Positions 44,016 to 55,050 of a DNA stretch of 64,000 nt are shown here, piece after piece. Positions within the stretch are counted from its first letter, which is position 1. Every line of letters begins with the position of its first letter. Under the pieces are notes generated by a model. It saw nothing but the letters and a program-made list of their open reading frames with translations. It searched no databases and was not told the DNA's origin. Origin of the DNA: Verticiella alkaliphila (GTDB lineage: Bacteria > Pseudomonadota > Gammaproteobacteria > Burkholderiales > Burkholderiaceae_B); contig NZ_JADCNH010000002.1 in the NCBI RefSeq assembly GCF_018904615.1, positions 62,001-126,000 of the forward strand. Reading direction: 5' to 3'. Both the position numbers and the translations under genes were made by a program.

Positions 44016-44027
44016 GCCGCATATTAA

Positions 44028-44039
44028 CTGACTAGGCAG
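44028..44039. promoter_or_regulatory. MarR-type operator upstream of marR
   Basis: CTGACTAGGCAG differs by one base from the palindrome CTGCCTAGGCAG at 43488-43499 and lies 12 bp upstream of the MarR start, as expected for autoregulation. Confidence 0.65.
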
Positions 44040-44168
44040 CGAATTGGCAATGGACGTGTTGCGCTGCAGCGACCATAATGGCCGCCCCGGGCCCACGCCC
44101 GATCCTCCCTGCCTTGGGCCGGGCCCGCGCAGCACCCCGTGCCGCTGCCGGCGTCTGCGCCATCCGCC

Positions 44169-45452
44169 ATGCTCGCCGCTGCCGCTATCTTCGTCTTCAC
44201 CCTGGTTCTCGTCATCTGGCAGCCGCGCGGGCTGGGCATCGGCTGGAGCGCCTTGATCGGCGCGGGGCTTGCGTTGGCCACCGGCGTGGTCCACCCGCAC
44301 GACATCGCGGATGTCTGGCAGGTCGTCTGGAACGCCACCGCGGCCTTCATCGCCATCATCGTCATCAGCCTGGTCCTGGACGCCTCAGGCTTCTTCGAGT
44401 GGGCCGCACTGCACGTGGCGCGGTTGGCAGGCGGGCGAGGGCGGTTGCTCTTTGCGCTCGTCATCCTGCTGGGGGCGTTGGTCTCCGCCTTCTTCGCCAA
44501 CGACGGCGCCGCGCTCATCCTCACGCCCATCGTGATGGCGATGCTGGCGGCGCTGGGCTATGGCGCGGCAGCCACGCTCGCCTTCGTCATGGCGGCGGGC
44601 TTCATCGCGGATGCCGCCAGCCTGCCGCTCACGGTGTCCAATCTCGTGAACATCGTGTCGGCGGATTTCTTCGGGATCGGCTTTGATCGCTATGCGAGCG
44701 TCATGGTGCCGGTCAACCTGGCGGCGGTGGCCGCCTCGCTCGTCGTGCTCTTCCTGGTGTTTCGCCGCGACATCCCCGTGCGCTATGACCCGACACACGT
44801 GCGCCACCCGGCCGAGGCCATCCGCGATCCGGCCACCTTCCGCGCCGGCTGGGTGGTGCTCGTGCTGCTGCTCGCCGGCTTCTTCGGCCTGGAGCCTTTG
44901 GGCGTGCCGGTGAGCGCGGTGGCGGCCGCCGGTGCGGCGATCCTGCTCGCGGTGGCGGCTCGTGGCCACGTCATCAGCACGCGCCGCGTGCTGCGCGAGG
45001 CGCCCTGGCAGATCGTGATCTTCTCGCTCGGCATGTATCTGGTCGTCTACGGCCTGCGCAACGCCGGCCTCACCGACGCCATCGCGGGCTTGCTCGAGCG
45101 CTTCGCTGAGGGCGGGGTATGGACGGCCTCGCTGGGCACGGGTTTTCTCGCGGCCATCCTGTCGTCCATCATGAACAACCTGCCCGCCACGCTGGTGGGG
45201 GCGTTGTCCATCCATGTCGCGGATGTGAATGGCGTCGTGCGCGAGGCGATGATCTACGCCAACGTGATCGGTTGCGATCTGGGCCCCAAGATCACCCCCA
45301 TCGGCTCGCTCGCCACGCTGCTGTGGCTGCACGTGCTCGCCAAGAAGGGCTTCACGATCACCTGGGGGGCATATTGCCGCATCGGCCTCATCACTACCGT
45401 CCCGGTGCTGGCGGTGACGCTGGCGGCGCTGGCGCTGCGGCTGTCAATCTAG
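44169..45452 (+). CDS. ArsB-like arsenite/ion efflux permease
   Basis: The protein has 427 residues with about 11-12 hydrophobic helices and family motifs: [71 protein letters not shown] and [20 protein letters not shown]. ArsB exports arsenite alone or with the ArsA ATPase. The ATG at 44169 fits the family; a GTG at 44139 is an alternative. No arsR or arsC gene is beside it, so arsenic specificity is inferred only from the family. Confidence 0.88.
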   Translation: MLAAAAIFVFTLVLVIWQPRGLGIGWSALIGAGLALATGVVHPHDIADVWQVVWNATAAFIAIIVISLVLDASGFFEWAALHVARLAGGRGRLLFALVILLGALVSAFFANDGAALILTPIVMAMLAALGYGAAATLAFVMAAGFIADAASLPLTVSNLVNIVSADFFGIGFDRYASVMVPVNLAAVAASLVVLFLVFRRDIPVRYDPTHVRHPAEAIRDPATFRAGWVVLVLLLAGFFGLEPLGVPVSAVAAAGAAILLAVAARGHVISTRRVLREAPWQIVIFSLGMYLVVYGLRNAGLTDAIAGLLERFAEGGVWTASLGTGFLAAILSSIMNNLPATLVGALSIHVADVNGVVREAMIYANVIGCDLGPKITPIGSLATLLWLHVLAKKGFTITWGAYCRIGLITTVPVLAVTLAALALRLSI

Positions 45453-45459
45453 ATTCTGT

Positions 45460-45488
45460 TTGACAGATCCTGTTATTCAGAACATCAT
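45460..45488 (+). promoter_or_regulatory. Promoter and inverted repeat of the higBA unit
   Basis: TTGACA (45460-45465) and CATCAT (45483-45488) are 17 bases apart, with the ATG at 45495 only seven bases after the -10. TTCTG/CAGAA (45454-45458 and 45478-45482) surround the -35, consistent with an antitoxin operator. Confidence 0.45.
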
Positions 45489-45494
45489 GGCAGC

Positions 45495-45773
45495 ATGATT
45501 CGCTCGTTCATTTGCGCTGACACGGAAGCGCTGTTTCTCAGTCGGCCTGTCCCCCGATTCAAGAACATCGAGCGTGTGGCAAGGCGCAAGCTCTTGCAAT
45601 TGCATGCCGCGTCAGTGTTGGCGAGTTTGCGAATTCCTCCTGGTAATCAACTGGAGTCGCTGCGAGGGAATCGGCAGGGACAGCACAGCATCCGCATCAA
45701 TGACCAATGGCGCATCTGCTTCGTTTGGCAAGACGAGGCCGCATATCGCGTCGAGATCGTGGATTATCACTAG
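45495..45773 (+). CDS. higB: HigB-type mRNA interferase toxin
   Basis: The protein has 92 residues. FKNIERVARRKLLQLHAASV, then LRIPPGNQLESLRGNRQGQH and SIRINDQWRICFVW are typical of the RelE-fold HigB family, including the basic RNA-binding residues. Such toxins cleave mRNA on the ribosome. The toxin gene precedes the antitoxin, the order typical of higBA. The start lies so close to the -10 that the transcript may be leaderless; no ribosome site is seen. Confidence 0.93.
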   Translation: MIRSFICADTEALFLSRPVPRFKNIERVARRKLLQLHAASVLASLRIPPGNQLESLRGNRQGQHSIRINDQWRICFVWQDEAAYRVEIVDYH

Positions 45774-45782
45774 GAGCGAGAG

Positions 45783-46094
45783 ATGACGGCCGAATACCTT
45801 GAAGACATCCACCCCGGCGAGATTCTGCTGGAAGATTTCATGAAGCCCATGGGGATCACGTCACGGCAGTTGGCAGCGGATATCGACGTGTCGCCCAGCC
45901 GCATCAGCGAACTGATCCATGGCAAACGCCCTATCACGGCAGATACCGCGCTGCGCCTTGGGCTGTTCTTCGACATGGAGCCGCGGTTCTGGATGAATCT
46001 GCAAACGGAGTTTGACATGCGTGTCGCCGCGCGGACCTCGCGTGACATGATCGCGTCCAGGATTCGTGTCTTTCGGCGGCCTGCGACGGCTTGA
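45783..46094 (+). CDS. higA: HigA-type antitoxin
   Basis: The protein has 103 residues. The helix-turn-helix reads ITSRQLAADIDVSPSRISEL, IHGKRPITADTALRLG, followed by FFDMEPRFWMNLQTEFDMRV, the standard HigA/VapI-like pattern. It neutralises HigB and represses the operon promoter. The start lies nine bases after the higB stop, with AGGAGCGAGAG as ribosome site. Confidence 0.95.
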   Translation: MTAEYLEDIHPGEILLEDFMKPMGITSRQLAADIDVSPSRISELIHGKRPITADTALRLGLFFDMEPRFWMNLQTEFDMRVAARTSRDMIASRIRVFRRPATA

Positions 46095-46188
46095 GCAGCC
46101 AGCGGGCTGGACCACAGGTCGATGCATGAAGCCAAACGCTTTGGTCTTATGATCGAAGGCTTTCCGCCCGCCCTGGAGCTTCTCGCGC

Positions 46189-47493
46189 ATGACCGCTGAT
46201 TTCGAACTCGCCAAGACCCGCTTCCTCGAAGGCATTCAACACTTCGAGGCGGATCGCCTGGCCGAGGCCGAGGCGGCGTTCTCGGCCTCGCTCGCGGCGC
46301 TGCCGGGGCGGCCGTCCACGCTCACGAATCTGGCCGCGACACGGCTGCGGCTCGCGCGTCCTGCCGAGGCACTGCCACTGCTGGAGGAAGCCACTGCCGC
46401 CGAGCCGGACAATGTCGAGGCGTGGTGCCACCGGGCAGTGGCGCTGGGCGAACTCGGTCGGCTCGACGAGGCGCTGGCAAGCGACGCCAAGGCCCTGGCG
46501 CTCGACCCGGCCTGCGTGCCGGCGTTGCGACATCGCGGCCTGGCGTTGCAGCGGTTGGGCCGCCACGGCGATGCGCTCGCGGCCTTCACGGACTGGACGC
46601 GGCAGCAACCCGGCCATGCCCAGGCCTGGCTGCACCAGGGCGAGGCGTTGCTCGCACAGGATCGCCAGGGCGAGGCCTTGGCGGCCTTCGACCGTTGCCT
46701 CGCGATCGATTCGGACGTGGCGCATGCCTGGAGCCGGCGCGGGGCCATCCTGAAGCAGCTGGGTCAGGCCGAAGATGCTGCCGATGCCTTCGAGCGTGCG
46801 ATCACGCTGGGGGCGGATGCCGAGTTGAATGGTTTCCTGCTCGCTTCCGTGACGGGCCGCAAGGCCCCGGCGGCGGCCCCGCGGGGTTACGTGGAATCGC
46901 TCTTCGACAACTATGCGCCGGATTTCGATGCTCACCTCGTCGATGTGCTGCGCTATCAAGGGCACACGCATCTGGTCGAGCAGCTGGCCGCGCAGATCCC
47001 CGCGCCGGTGGGCTCGATCCTGGATCTGGGATGCGGCACCGGCCTGTGCGCTTCGCTCCTGCGCCCGGTGACGCGCGCGTTGCATGGCGTGGACGTTTCG
47101 GCCGCGATGGTGGAGAGCGCCCGCGCCCGCGGCCTCTACGACGCGGTCACCCAGGCCGACCTTGCCGAGCATCTGGCGAGCACGGACGAGCGTCACGATG
47201 TGCTGGCTGCCGCCGACGTCTTCATCTACCTGGGGGATCTTGCCCCGGTGTTCGCCGGCGCGCGCCGCGTGCTCCGAAGCGGTGGTCTGCTGGCCTTCAC
47301 GGTGGAGAAGGGCGAGCCGGGCAGCACGTATGCGCTCGCGCCCAGCCTCACGTATCGCCACGGCGACGACTATCTGCGCACCTTGGCGGACGCGCACGGC
47401 TTCGAGGTGCTGTCGTTGACCGAAGCACCGATCCGTGAGGACCAGACTCGGCCGATCCCGGGCTGGTACGCCGTGCTTCGCACGCTGGGCTGA
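46189..47493 (+). CDS. TPR-repeat methyltransferase
   Basis: The protein has 434 residues. About five TPR units fill residues 1-210 (EAEAAFSASLAALP, LEEATAAEPDNVEAW, SDAKALALDPACVPAL, AAFTDWTRQQPGHAQAW, ERAITLG). A class I SAM-dependent methyltransferase domain follows with SILDLGCGTGLCASLLRP (about 275) and HGVDVSAAMVESARARG. The link YVESLFDNYAPDFDAHLVDV is a common start of this methyltransferase type. The substrate is unknown; TPRs suggest a protein partner. It is a single-gene unit. Confidence 0.88.
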   Translation: MTADFELAKTRFLEGIQHFEADRLAEAEAAFSASLAALPGRPSTLTNLAATRLRLARPAEALPLLEEATAAEPDNVEAWCHRAVALGELGRLDEALASDAKALALDPACVPALRHRGLALQRLGRHGDALAAFTDWTRQQPGHAQAWLHQGEALLAQDRQGEALAAFDRCLAIDSDVAHAWSRRGAILKQLGQAEDAADAFERAITLGADAELNGFLLASVTGRKAPAAAPRGYVESLFDNYAPDFDAHLVDVLRYQGHTHLVEQLAAQIPAPVGSILDLGCGTGLCASLLRPVTRALHGVDVSAAMVESARARGLYDAVTQADLAEHLASTDERHDVLAAADVFIYLGDLAPVFAGARRVLRSGGLLAFTVEKGEPGSTYALAPSLTYRHGDDYLRTLADAHGFEVLSLTEAPIREDQTRPIPGWYAVLRTLG

Positions 47494-47602
47494 GAAGTCC
47501 AGCCTGCCGGTGCCTGTGGCGTAGGCTGGCCGCACGGGTCGGACGCGGCGGCGTCGCGTCGCCGCACCCGGTAGTAGGGGGCTCAGCCCCCCGCCACGAC
47601 CC

Positions 47603-49207
47603 TCACGGCGTCACACACTGAAAGCTCTCCGCCTTCTCCGGGTCACCCTTGCCGTCGTAGCGGGCGTAGGCCGGGTAGGCGCACAGTGGCCGGGTGCGTC
47701 CCGGATACACCGTGGTGCCCGATGCCACGATGGCGTCAGGCGCCTGCTTCTGCTCGACCCAGCGCGAGAGCGCGCCCAGGCCATCCCAGCGATCGGTGGC
47801 CGCACCGCCCTGGCAATGCGCCATGCCCGGAATCAGGAAAAGACGCGAGAAGTCCGCGCCATCCGCCGGGTGTGACGCCTGCAGGCGTTCGAAGTAATCG
47901 ATCGTCTCCAGCGGCGAGAAGATCGGATCGGCCATGCCCGTGGCCATCAGGAGCTTGCCGCCAGCCGCCTTGAAGGCGTCCAGGCGCGCGTCGGCCGCGG
48001 TGTTGTAGATGGCGGCGTAGGCATCCATCCGGGGCGGGTCGCGATCGAAGTCGAAATCCAGGATGTTGAAGTCCGGCTGGGGCGGGGTGAAGAACTCGTG
48101 CGCCATCGCGTCGCCGATCAGCGTCACGTTGCGGGCGTTCGGCACGGGGCCCTCGGCGGTACCGAGCTTCCAGCCACGCCAGTCGTTGGCAGGGTGGCCG
48201 ACGCCGGCGTCCCAGGGCCAGGCCGCATAGAGCGCTTCGCCCGCGCTGTTGCGTGGCTCGGCGAAGATGCGCGCAAGCGTGTTCACCTTCTGCGGTGTAA
48301 GGCAGGCGTCGGTTTGGCCGGGCGCGCATTGCAGTGCCTTGACGTCGAACTGGCAGGCCGCCGGGTTGCTCACGAGGCCGTCGGCCAGGCCATCCTTGGC
48401 GTCGCATTGCGCCAGGATGCCATCGCGCAGCACGCCGAGGTCGGCGTTGGTGAGCGCCTTGGCGAGGATCGGCGCGCCCTCCGCATTGCGCGGGGCGATG
48501 GCGGTGAGCTCGATGCTGCTGTGCGCCGACGCGATGGCAGCGCCACGCGCCACGGTCATGGCCGGGGCCATGGCGATCACGCCGTCGAAGTAGTCCGGAA
48601 AGCGTTGCGTGAACATCATGCCCTGGCGTCCGCCGCCCGAGCAGCCGATGAAGTACGAGTATTCGGTCGGCTTGTCGTAGTAGGCCTGGATGAGGTCCTT
48701 GGCCGCGACAGCCACCTTGTCGTAGCTGTTGTAGGCGTGGTCCACCCGGGCCTGCGGATCCAGACCGAAGCTCGCGTCGGTGCCCTCGTGACCCGCGTCG
48801 GTGGAAACGACGGCATAGCCCTGGTTCAAGGCGGGCGAGGTGGTGGCCTGGGTGCCCAGCGCGGGGCGCACGACGCCATCGTTGCCGCCACCCCCCTGGA
48901 AGAGGAAGCGCCCATTCCAGTCATCGGGCAGACGCAACTCGAAGCCGATGGCGTAGGGCTTGCCGTCCACGCCCGTACGCGGGTGCATGCTGCCAGTCAC
49001 GCGGCAGTGTGGCACCAGCGCGGCACCGCTGGGGGCCGTGCCCGTCGTGACGGTTTCGGTACGCAGGGTGGCATCGGCCAACGTATGCCTGGCAAAGGCG
49101 GCGCAGGCATCGGCCGAGCCCGTGGGGCTGGCATCGGAATCGCCGCCGCAGCCGGCAGCGAGGAACAGCGCGCACACGGCGCTCAGGCGAAAGGGAAGCG
49201 GGGGCAT
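47603..49207 (-). CDS. Tannase/feruloyl esterase-family lipoprotein
   Basis: The protein has 534 residues. A lipoprotein-like signal ends at LFLAAGCGG. The nucleophile motif GCSGGGRQG (about 186), the Asp region MATGMADPIFSP (about 424) and His region IPGMAHCQGG (about 460) form the tannase-family triad; cysteines next to the Ser and His would form the family's disulfide. Such enzymes cleave esters of aromatic acids from plant polymers or tannins, or MHET-like esters. It is monocistronic and convergent with the TPR-methyltransferase. Confidence 0.92.
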   Translation of the reverse strand: MPPLPFRLSAVCALFLAAGCGGDSDASPTGSADACAAFARHTLADATLRTETVTTGTAPSGAALVPHCRVTGSMHPRTGVDGKPYAIGFELRLPDDWNGRFLFQGGGGNDGVVRPALGTQATTSPALNQGYAVVSTDAGHEGTDASFGLDPQARVDHAYNSYDKVAVAAKDLIQAYYDKPTEYSYFIGCSGGGRQGMMFTQRFPDYFDGVIAMAPAMTVARGAAIASAHSSIELTAIAPRNAEGAPILAKALTNADLGVLRDGILAQCDAKDGLADGLVSNPAACQFDVKALQCAPGQTDACLTPQKVNTLARIFAEPRNSAGEALYAAWPWDAGVGHPANDWRGWKLGTAEGPVPNARNVTLIGDAMAHEFFTPPQPDFNILDFDFDRDPPRMDAYAAIYNTAADARLDAFKAAGGKLLMATGMADPIFSPLETIDYFERLQASHPADGADFSRLFLIPGMAHCQGGAATDRWDGLGALSRWVEQKQAPDAIVASGTTVYPGRTRPLCAYPAYARYDGKGDPEKAESFQCVTP

Positions 49208-49377
49208 CGTGTCTCCTCGGTGGTTGTTTTTCTTTCATCATCGCCCGGCGCCCGTGGGCCTGTCAGTCCTCCGCGAGGACGACAGCGGCAGCGATGCGTC
49301 CACGCGCCCGCGGCCCGGCAGACGGGTGGCCGCGCGGCGCGCGACGCAGCGCGTTCGGGCGCGTCACGCCCGTGGCC

Positions 49378-49383
49378 TACAAT
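49378..49383 (+). promoter_or_regulatory. -10 box for ettA
   Basis: TACAAT at 49378-49383, about 39 bases before the ATG, matches the common -10 form of these bacteria. I see no good -35. Confidence 0.35.
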
Positions 49384-49421
49384 CCAGGGTTTCCTGCCCG
49401 AACCCGTCTTTCGAGTCCGCC

Positions 49422-51092
<1,671 letters not shown>

Positions 51093-51099
51093 CCGGCGT

Positions 51100-51124
51100 G
51101 GCCTGGCCCCCTGCGGGCCAGGCC
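51100..51124 (+). terminator. Stem-loop after ettA
   Basis: GGCCTGGCCC pairs with GGGCCAGGCC over five bases, eight bases beyond the ettA stop. It has no T-run, so factor-independent termination is uncertain. Confidence 0.5.
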
Positions 51125-51358
51125 TGCCAGCGCCACAGGATCCGGTCTATCCCCGGATCGCGGATTTTGCGAGCCGCGCAAGTTGTCTCGGAAACTTTGT
51201 CAGCGATGACGATCTTTCCGCGGCACGGATTTGCGTCTTAAGCAAATATCACCAAGTGCCCTCCTGCACTCGGTCGACACCATTGACGCCCTGTTCTGCC
51301 TGCTGCAACATCCCGCAGCAAACAGTCGTCATCCGACTGTCATCGATCAGGAGTCTTC

Positions 51359-52930
51359 ATGCGTCGTTCTCTCCTTGCGGTTGCCGTCACGGCTGCCCTG
51401 GTCCTGCCCCTCGCCGGCCAGGCCAAAACCCTGCGCTGGGCCAGCCAGGGCGATATCCTCACCCTGGATCCTCACGCCCAGAACGAAGGCATGACCATCG
51501 CGGCCTCGAGCTACGTCTACGAGCCGCTGCTGCAGTACGACGCCGAGTTCAATCTGGTGCCGGCGCTGGCCACGGCCTGGGAACAGACGTCCCCCGACAC
51601 CTGGCGCTTCACCCTGCGCCAGGGCGTGAAGTTCCACGATGGCAATGATTTCACCTCGGAAGACGTGGTGTTCTCGTTGAAGCGCGCCATGGCGCCCACC
51701 TCGCACTTCAAACTGTACGTGGGCGGCATCAAGGACGTGAAGACGGTTGACGATCACACCGTGGAAGTGATCACCGACGGGCCCAATCCCGTCCTGCTGC
51801 GCCAGCTGACCAACCTCTTCATCATGGACAAGAACTGGTCCGAGAAGAACAACGCCAGCGTCCCGCAGGATTTCACCAAGAACGAAGAGACCTTCGCCGC
51901 GCGCAACACCAATGGCACCGGCCCCTATCAGCTGAAGAGCCGAGAAGTGGACGTGCGCACCGTCTACACCGAGAACCCGAACTGGTGGGGCAAGGGCGAG
52001 AAGAAGGGCAACGTCACGGAAGTGGTGTACACCCCCATCCGCCAGAACGCCACGCGCACCGCCGCGCTGCTCTCGGGCGAGATCGATTTCATCCTCGATC
52101 CCCCCGCCCAGGATCTGGACCGCCTGCGCCAGCAGGCCAAGGTCGTCGAGGGCAACGAGTACCGCACGATCTACCTGGGCCTCGATCAGCAGAGCCCGGA
52201 ACTGAAGTACTCCACCATCAAGGGCAAGAACCCGTTCGCCGATCCGCGCGTGCGTGAAGCCCTGTACGTGGCCATCGACGTCGAAGCCATCAAGAAGGCG
52301 GTGATGCGCGGGCTGTCCGCCCCCACCGGCACCATGATCGCCCCGCAGGTGCAGGGCTGGACGAAGGAACTCGCCCAGCGCGTGCCCTACGACGCCGAAC
52401 GCGCCAAGACGCTGCTCAAGGAAGCCGGCTACGCCGAAGGCCTGAACTTCACGCTGGATTGCCCGAACAACCGCTACATCAACGACGAAGCCATCTGCCA
52501 GGCCATCGTCGCGATGTGGGCGCGCGTGGGCGTGACGGCGCGCCTGAACGCCATGCCGCGTGCCACGTACTTCCCGAAGGTGCAGTCCTACGACACCAGC
52601 GCCTACATGTTCGGCTGGGGCGTGCCCACGTTCGACGCCCTCTACACGCTGCAAAGCCTGATCCGCAGCAAGGGCCAGGGCGCCGACGGCTCGTTCAACT
52701 ACGGCCACTACAAGAACGAGCAGGTGGACAAGCTCATCGACCAGATCAAGGTCGAGACCGACGAGGCCAAGCGCAACGCCGCGATCCACGAAGTGCTGAA
52801 GATCCACGCGAGCGAGTTCGGCCACATTCCTCTGCATGACCAGGTCATCCCCTGGGCCATGAAGAAGAACGTCGACGTGGTGCACCGTGCCGACAACCGG
52901 CTGACCATGGAGTGGGTGGTCGTCAACTGA
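51359..52930 (+). CDS. Dipeptide/oligopeptide ABC substrate-binding protein (DppA type)
   Basis: The protein has 523 residues with a signal peptide (AVAVTAALVLPLAGQA). Family features are TLRWASQGDILTLDPHAQNE at the mature start, TWRFTLRQGVKFHDGNDFTS, and NPFADPRVREALYVAID. It binds peptides or related ligands in the periplasm and delivers them to the permease genes downstream. A stem-loop in the following gap may protect its mRNA. Transcription of the five-gene operon starts here. Confidence 0.93.
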   Translation: MRRSLLAVAVTAALVLPLAGQAKTLRWASQGDILTLDPHAQNEGMTIAASSYVYEPLLQYDAEFNLVPALATAWEQTSPDTWRFTLRQGVKFHDGNDFTSEDVVFSLKRAMAPTSHFKLYVGGIKDVKTVDDHTVEVITDGPNPVLLRQLTNLFIMDKNWSEKNNASVPQDFTKNEETFAARNTNGTGPYQLKSREVDVRTVYTENPNWWGKGEKKGNVTEVVYTPIRQNATRTAALLSGEIDFILDPPAQDLDRLRQQAKVVEGNEYRTIYLGLDQQSPELKYSTIKGKNPFADPRVREALYVAIDVEAIKKAVMRGLSAPTGTMIAPQVQGWTKELAQRVPYDAERAKTLLKEAGYAEGLNFTLDCPNNRYINDEAICQAIVAMWARVGVTARLNAMPRATYFPKVQSYDTSAYMFGWGVPTFDALYTLQSLIRSKGQGADGSFNYGHYKNEQVDKLIDQIKVETDEAKRNAAIHEVLKIHASEFGHIPLHDQVIPWAMKKNVDVVHRADNRLTMEWVVVN

Positions 52931-52944
52931 TGGCGTGACCTGAC

Positions 52945-52976
52945 GGCGCGCGACGGTCCCACGGCCGTCGCGCGCC
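52945..52976 (+). other. Stem-loop between binding-protein and permease genes
   Basis: GGCGCGCGACGG pairs perfectly with CCGTCGCGCGCC around TCCCACGG. No T-run follows, so partial termination or mRNA 3'-end protection of the dppA-like message is likely. Confidence 0.55.
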
Positions 52977-53137
52977 GCGCTGCATTCTGAAGTCACAAGA
53001 GCGCATTCGACGTCCCGAGGCCGCTGGCGCCGCAGGCCATAAGCGCTGCCGCCGCCGGGCATTCTCCGGTCAGACGCCCCCCCGAGGGGCATTTTCCCGT
53101 TTGTCGCGGTATCCGCGCGGCAGACCCGGTAACGCCT

Positions 53138-54121
53138 ATGCTTGCTTTCATTCTCCGACGCCTCATCCAGGCCGTGGTCGTCATGCTGACCGTGGCCCTG
53201 CTGGCGTTCATGCTGTTTCGCTATGTCGGCGATCCGGTCACCATCATGCTGGGGCAGGACGCCACGCCAGAGAGCCGCGCCCAACTGCGCAGCTCCCTGG
53301 GCCTGGATCAATCCGCACCCGTGCAGTTCGCCCGCTTCGTGGGCAATGCCGCGCAGGGCGACTTCGGCCTTTCGTTGCGTCAGGGCCAGCCGGTCTCGCA
53401 ACTGCTCGCCGATCGCCTGCCCGCCACCGTGGAGCTGTCCGTGGCTGCCGCGTTGCTCGCCCTTGTCGTGGGCGTACCGCTGGGCGTGTACACCGCGCTG
53501 CGCCGAAAAAGCTGGCTCGCGCAGGGCATTCTCGCGTTCTCCCTGCTGGGCGTGTCGCTCCCCACGTTTCTCATCGGCATCCTGCTGATCCTGGTGTTCT
53601 CCGTGCAATTGGGCTGGCTGCCCAGCTATGGCCGGGGCGAGGTCGTCGATCTCGGCTTCTGGACGACGGGGCTGCTCACGGCCTCGGGCTGGAAACACCT
53701 CATCCTGCCGGCCATCACGCTCTCGCTCTTTCAGCTCACGCTCGTGCTGCGTCTCGTGCGCTCGGAGATGCTCGAGGTGTTGCGCGCGGATTACATCAAG
53801 TTCGCCCGGGCGCGCGGCCTGCGCCAGCGCACCATCCACTTCGGGCATGCCTTGAAGAACACCCTGGTGCCCGTCATCACCATCACCGGCCTGCAACTGG
53901 GCGGCATCATCGCCTTTGCCATCGTCACCGAGACGGTGTTCCAGTGGCCGGGCATGGGCCTGCTCTTCATCCAGGCGGTGCAGTTCGCGGACGTGCCGGT
54001 CATGGCGGCCTATCTCTGTCTGATCGCGCTGGTCTTCGTGGTGATCAACCTCGTCGTGGACCTGCTCTACGCCGTCGTCGATCCCCGGCTGGGCCTGGCG
54101 CGCTCTGCGGGAGGCCACTGA
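53138..54121 (+). CDS. Dipeptide ABC transporter permease (DppB type)
   Basis: The protein has 327 residues with six hydrophobic segments. It starts MLAFILRRLIQAVVVMLTVA, the typical DppB N-terminus; ADYIKFARARGLRQRTIHFG is the EAA loop, and VFQWPGMGLLFIQAV follows. The stop overlaps the next permease's ATG (TGATG). It forms the membrane channel with the following gene product. Confidence 0.94.
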   Translation: MLAFILRRLIQAVVVMLTVALLAFMLFRYVGDPVTIMLGQDATPESRAQLRSSLGLDQSAPVQFARFVGNAAQGDFGLSLRQGQPVSQLLADRLPATVELSVAAALLALVVGVPLGVYTALRRKSWLAQGILAFSLLGVSLPTFLIGILLILVFSVQLGWLPSYGRGEVVDLGFWTTGLLTASGWKHLILPAITLSLFQLTLVLRLVRSEMLEVLRADYIKFARARGLRQRTIHFGHALKNTLVPVITITGLQLGGIIAFAIVTETVFQWPGMGLLFIQAVQFADVPVMAAYLCLIALVFVVINLVVDLLYAVVDPRLGLARSAGGH

Positions 54122-55035
54122 TGAAACGTCTTCTCGCTCGCGCCTGGGACAGCGATCTCGCCTGGTCCTGGCGCCATACCCCGGTGGCGGTGATCGCCAC
54201 GGTGCTCTTCGTCGTCCTGATGGTCGGCGCTTTCGGCGCGCGCTGGGTCGCCCCGCACAACCCGTTCGATCTGGCCACGCTCAACCTGCTGGATGCCCTC
54301 TTGCCACCCGCCTGGCTCGATGGCGGGCAGGTGAGCTACCTGCTCGGCACGGACAGCCAGGGCCGTGATCTCTTCTCGGCGCTGCTCTATGGCACCCGGG
54401 TGTCGCTGCTCATCGGCATCGCCTCGGTGGCGCTGTCCATGGTGATCGGCATTGCCCTGGGCCTGCTCTCCGGCTACGCCGGAGGCCGCACGGACGCCTT
54501 CATCATGCGCGTGGCCGACGTCCAGCTCTCGTTCCCGGCCATTCTCATCGCGCTGTTGATCGATGGTGTGGTGCGCGCCGTGGTGGGCACGGGCAACCAC
54601 GATGCCATCGCCTTTCCGGTGCTGGTGGGGGCCATCGCGCTCGCCGGCTGGCCGCAGTACGCCCGCACGGTGCGCGGCTCGACGCTCGTCGAGAAGAACC
54701 GCGAGTACGTGCAGGCCGCCCGCGTGATCGGCGTGCCGGCGGGCGTCATCATGTTCCGCCACGTGCTGCCCAACGTCATGGGCCCGGTCATGGTGCTCGC
54801 CACCGTGCACCTGGCCACCGCCATCATCACCGAAGCCACGCTGTCCTTCCTCGGCGTGGGCGTGCCGGCGACCTCGCCGTCGCTGGGCACCCTGATCCGC
54901 GTGGGCAACGATTTCCTCTTCTCGGGTGAGTGGTGGATCGTGATCTTCCCGGGCCTGGCCCTGGTGTTGCTGGTGCTGTCCGTGAACCTGCTGGGTGATT
55001 GGCTGCGTGATGCCCTGAACCCTCGGCTGAACTAG
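54121..55035 (+). CDS. Dipeptide ABC transporter permease (DppC type)
   Basis: The protein has 304 residues. It has an N-terminal cytoplasmic segment, then VIATVLFVVLMVGAFGARWV, the motif GTDSQGRDLFSALLYGTRVS and the EAA loop REYVQAARVIGVPAGVIMFR. The final SEWWIVIFPGLALVLL-like part (GEWWIVIFPG) is characteristic of DppC. It pairs with the DppB-type protein. Confidence 0.94.
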   Translation: MKRLLARAWDSDLAWSWRHTPVAVIATVLFVVLMVGAFGARWVAPHNPFDLATLNLLDALLPPAWLDGGQVSYLLGTDSQGRDLFSALLYGTRVSLLIGIASVALSMVIGIALGLLSGYAGGRTDAFIMRVADVQLSFPAILIALLIDGVVRAVVGTGNHDAIAFPVLVGAIALAGWPQYARTVRGSTLVEKNREYVQAARVIGVPAGVIMFRHVLPNVMGPVMVLATVHLATAIITEATLSFLGVGVPATSPSLGTLIRVGNDFLFSGEWWIVIFPGLALVLLVLSVNLLGDWLRDALNPRLN

Positions 55036-55050
55036 ACAAGGAGAGCTTCC

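Noticed and set aside
51347-54118. 923-codon open frame on the minus strand opposite the peptide ABC operon
   Set aside because: It is the antisense shadow of strongly recognised dppA/dppB-type genes; its His/Arg/Gly-rich composition is what high GC third positions produce on the opposite strand.
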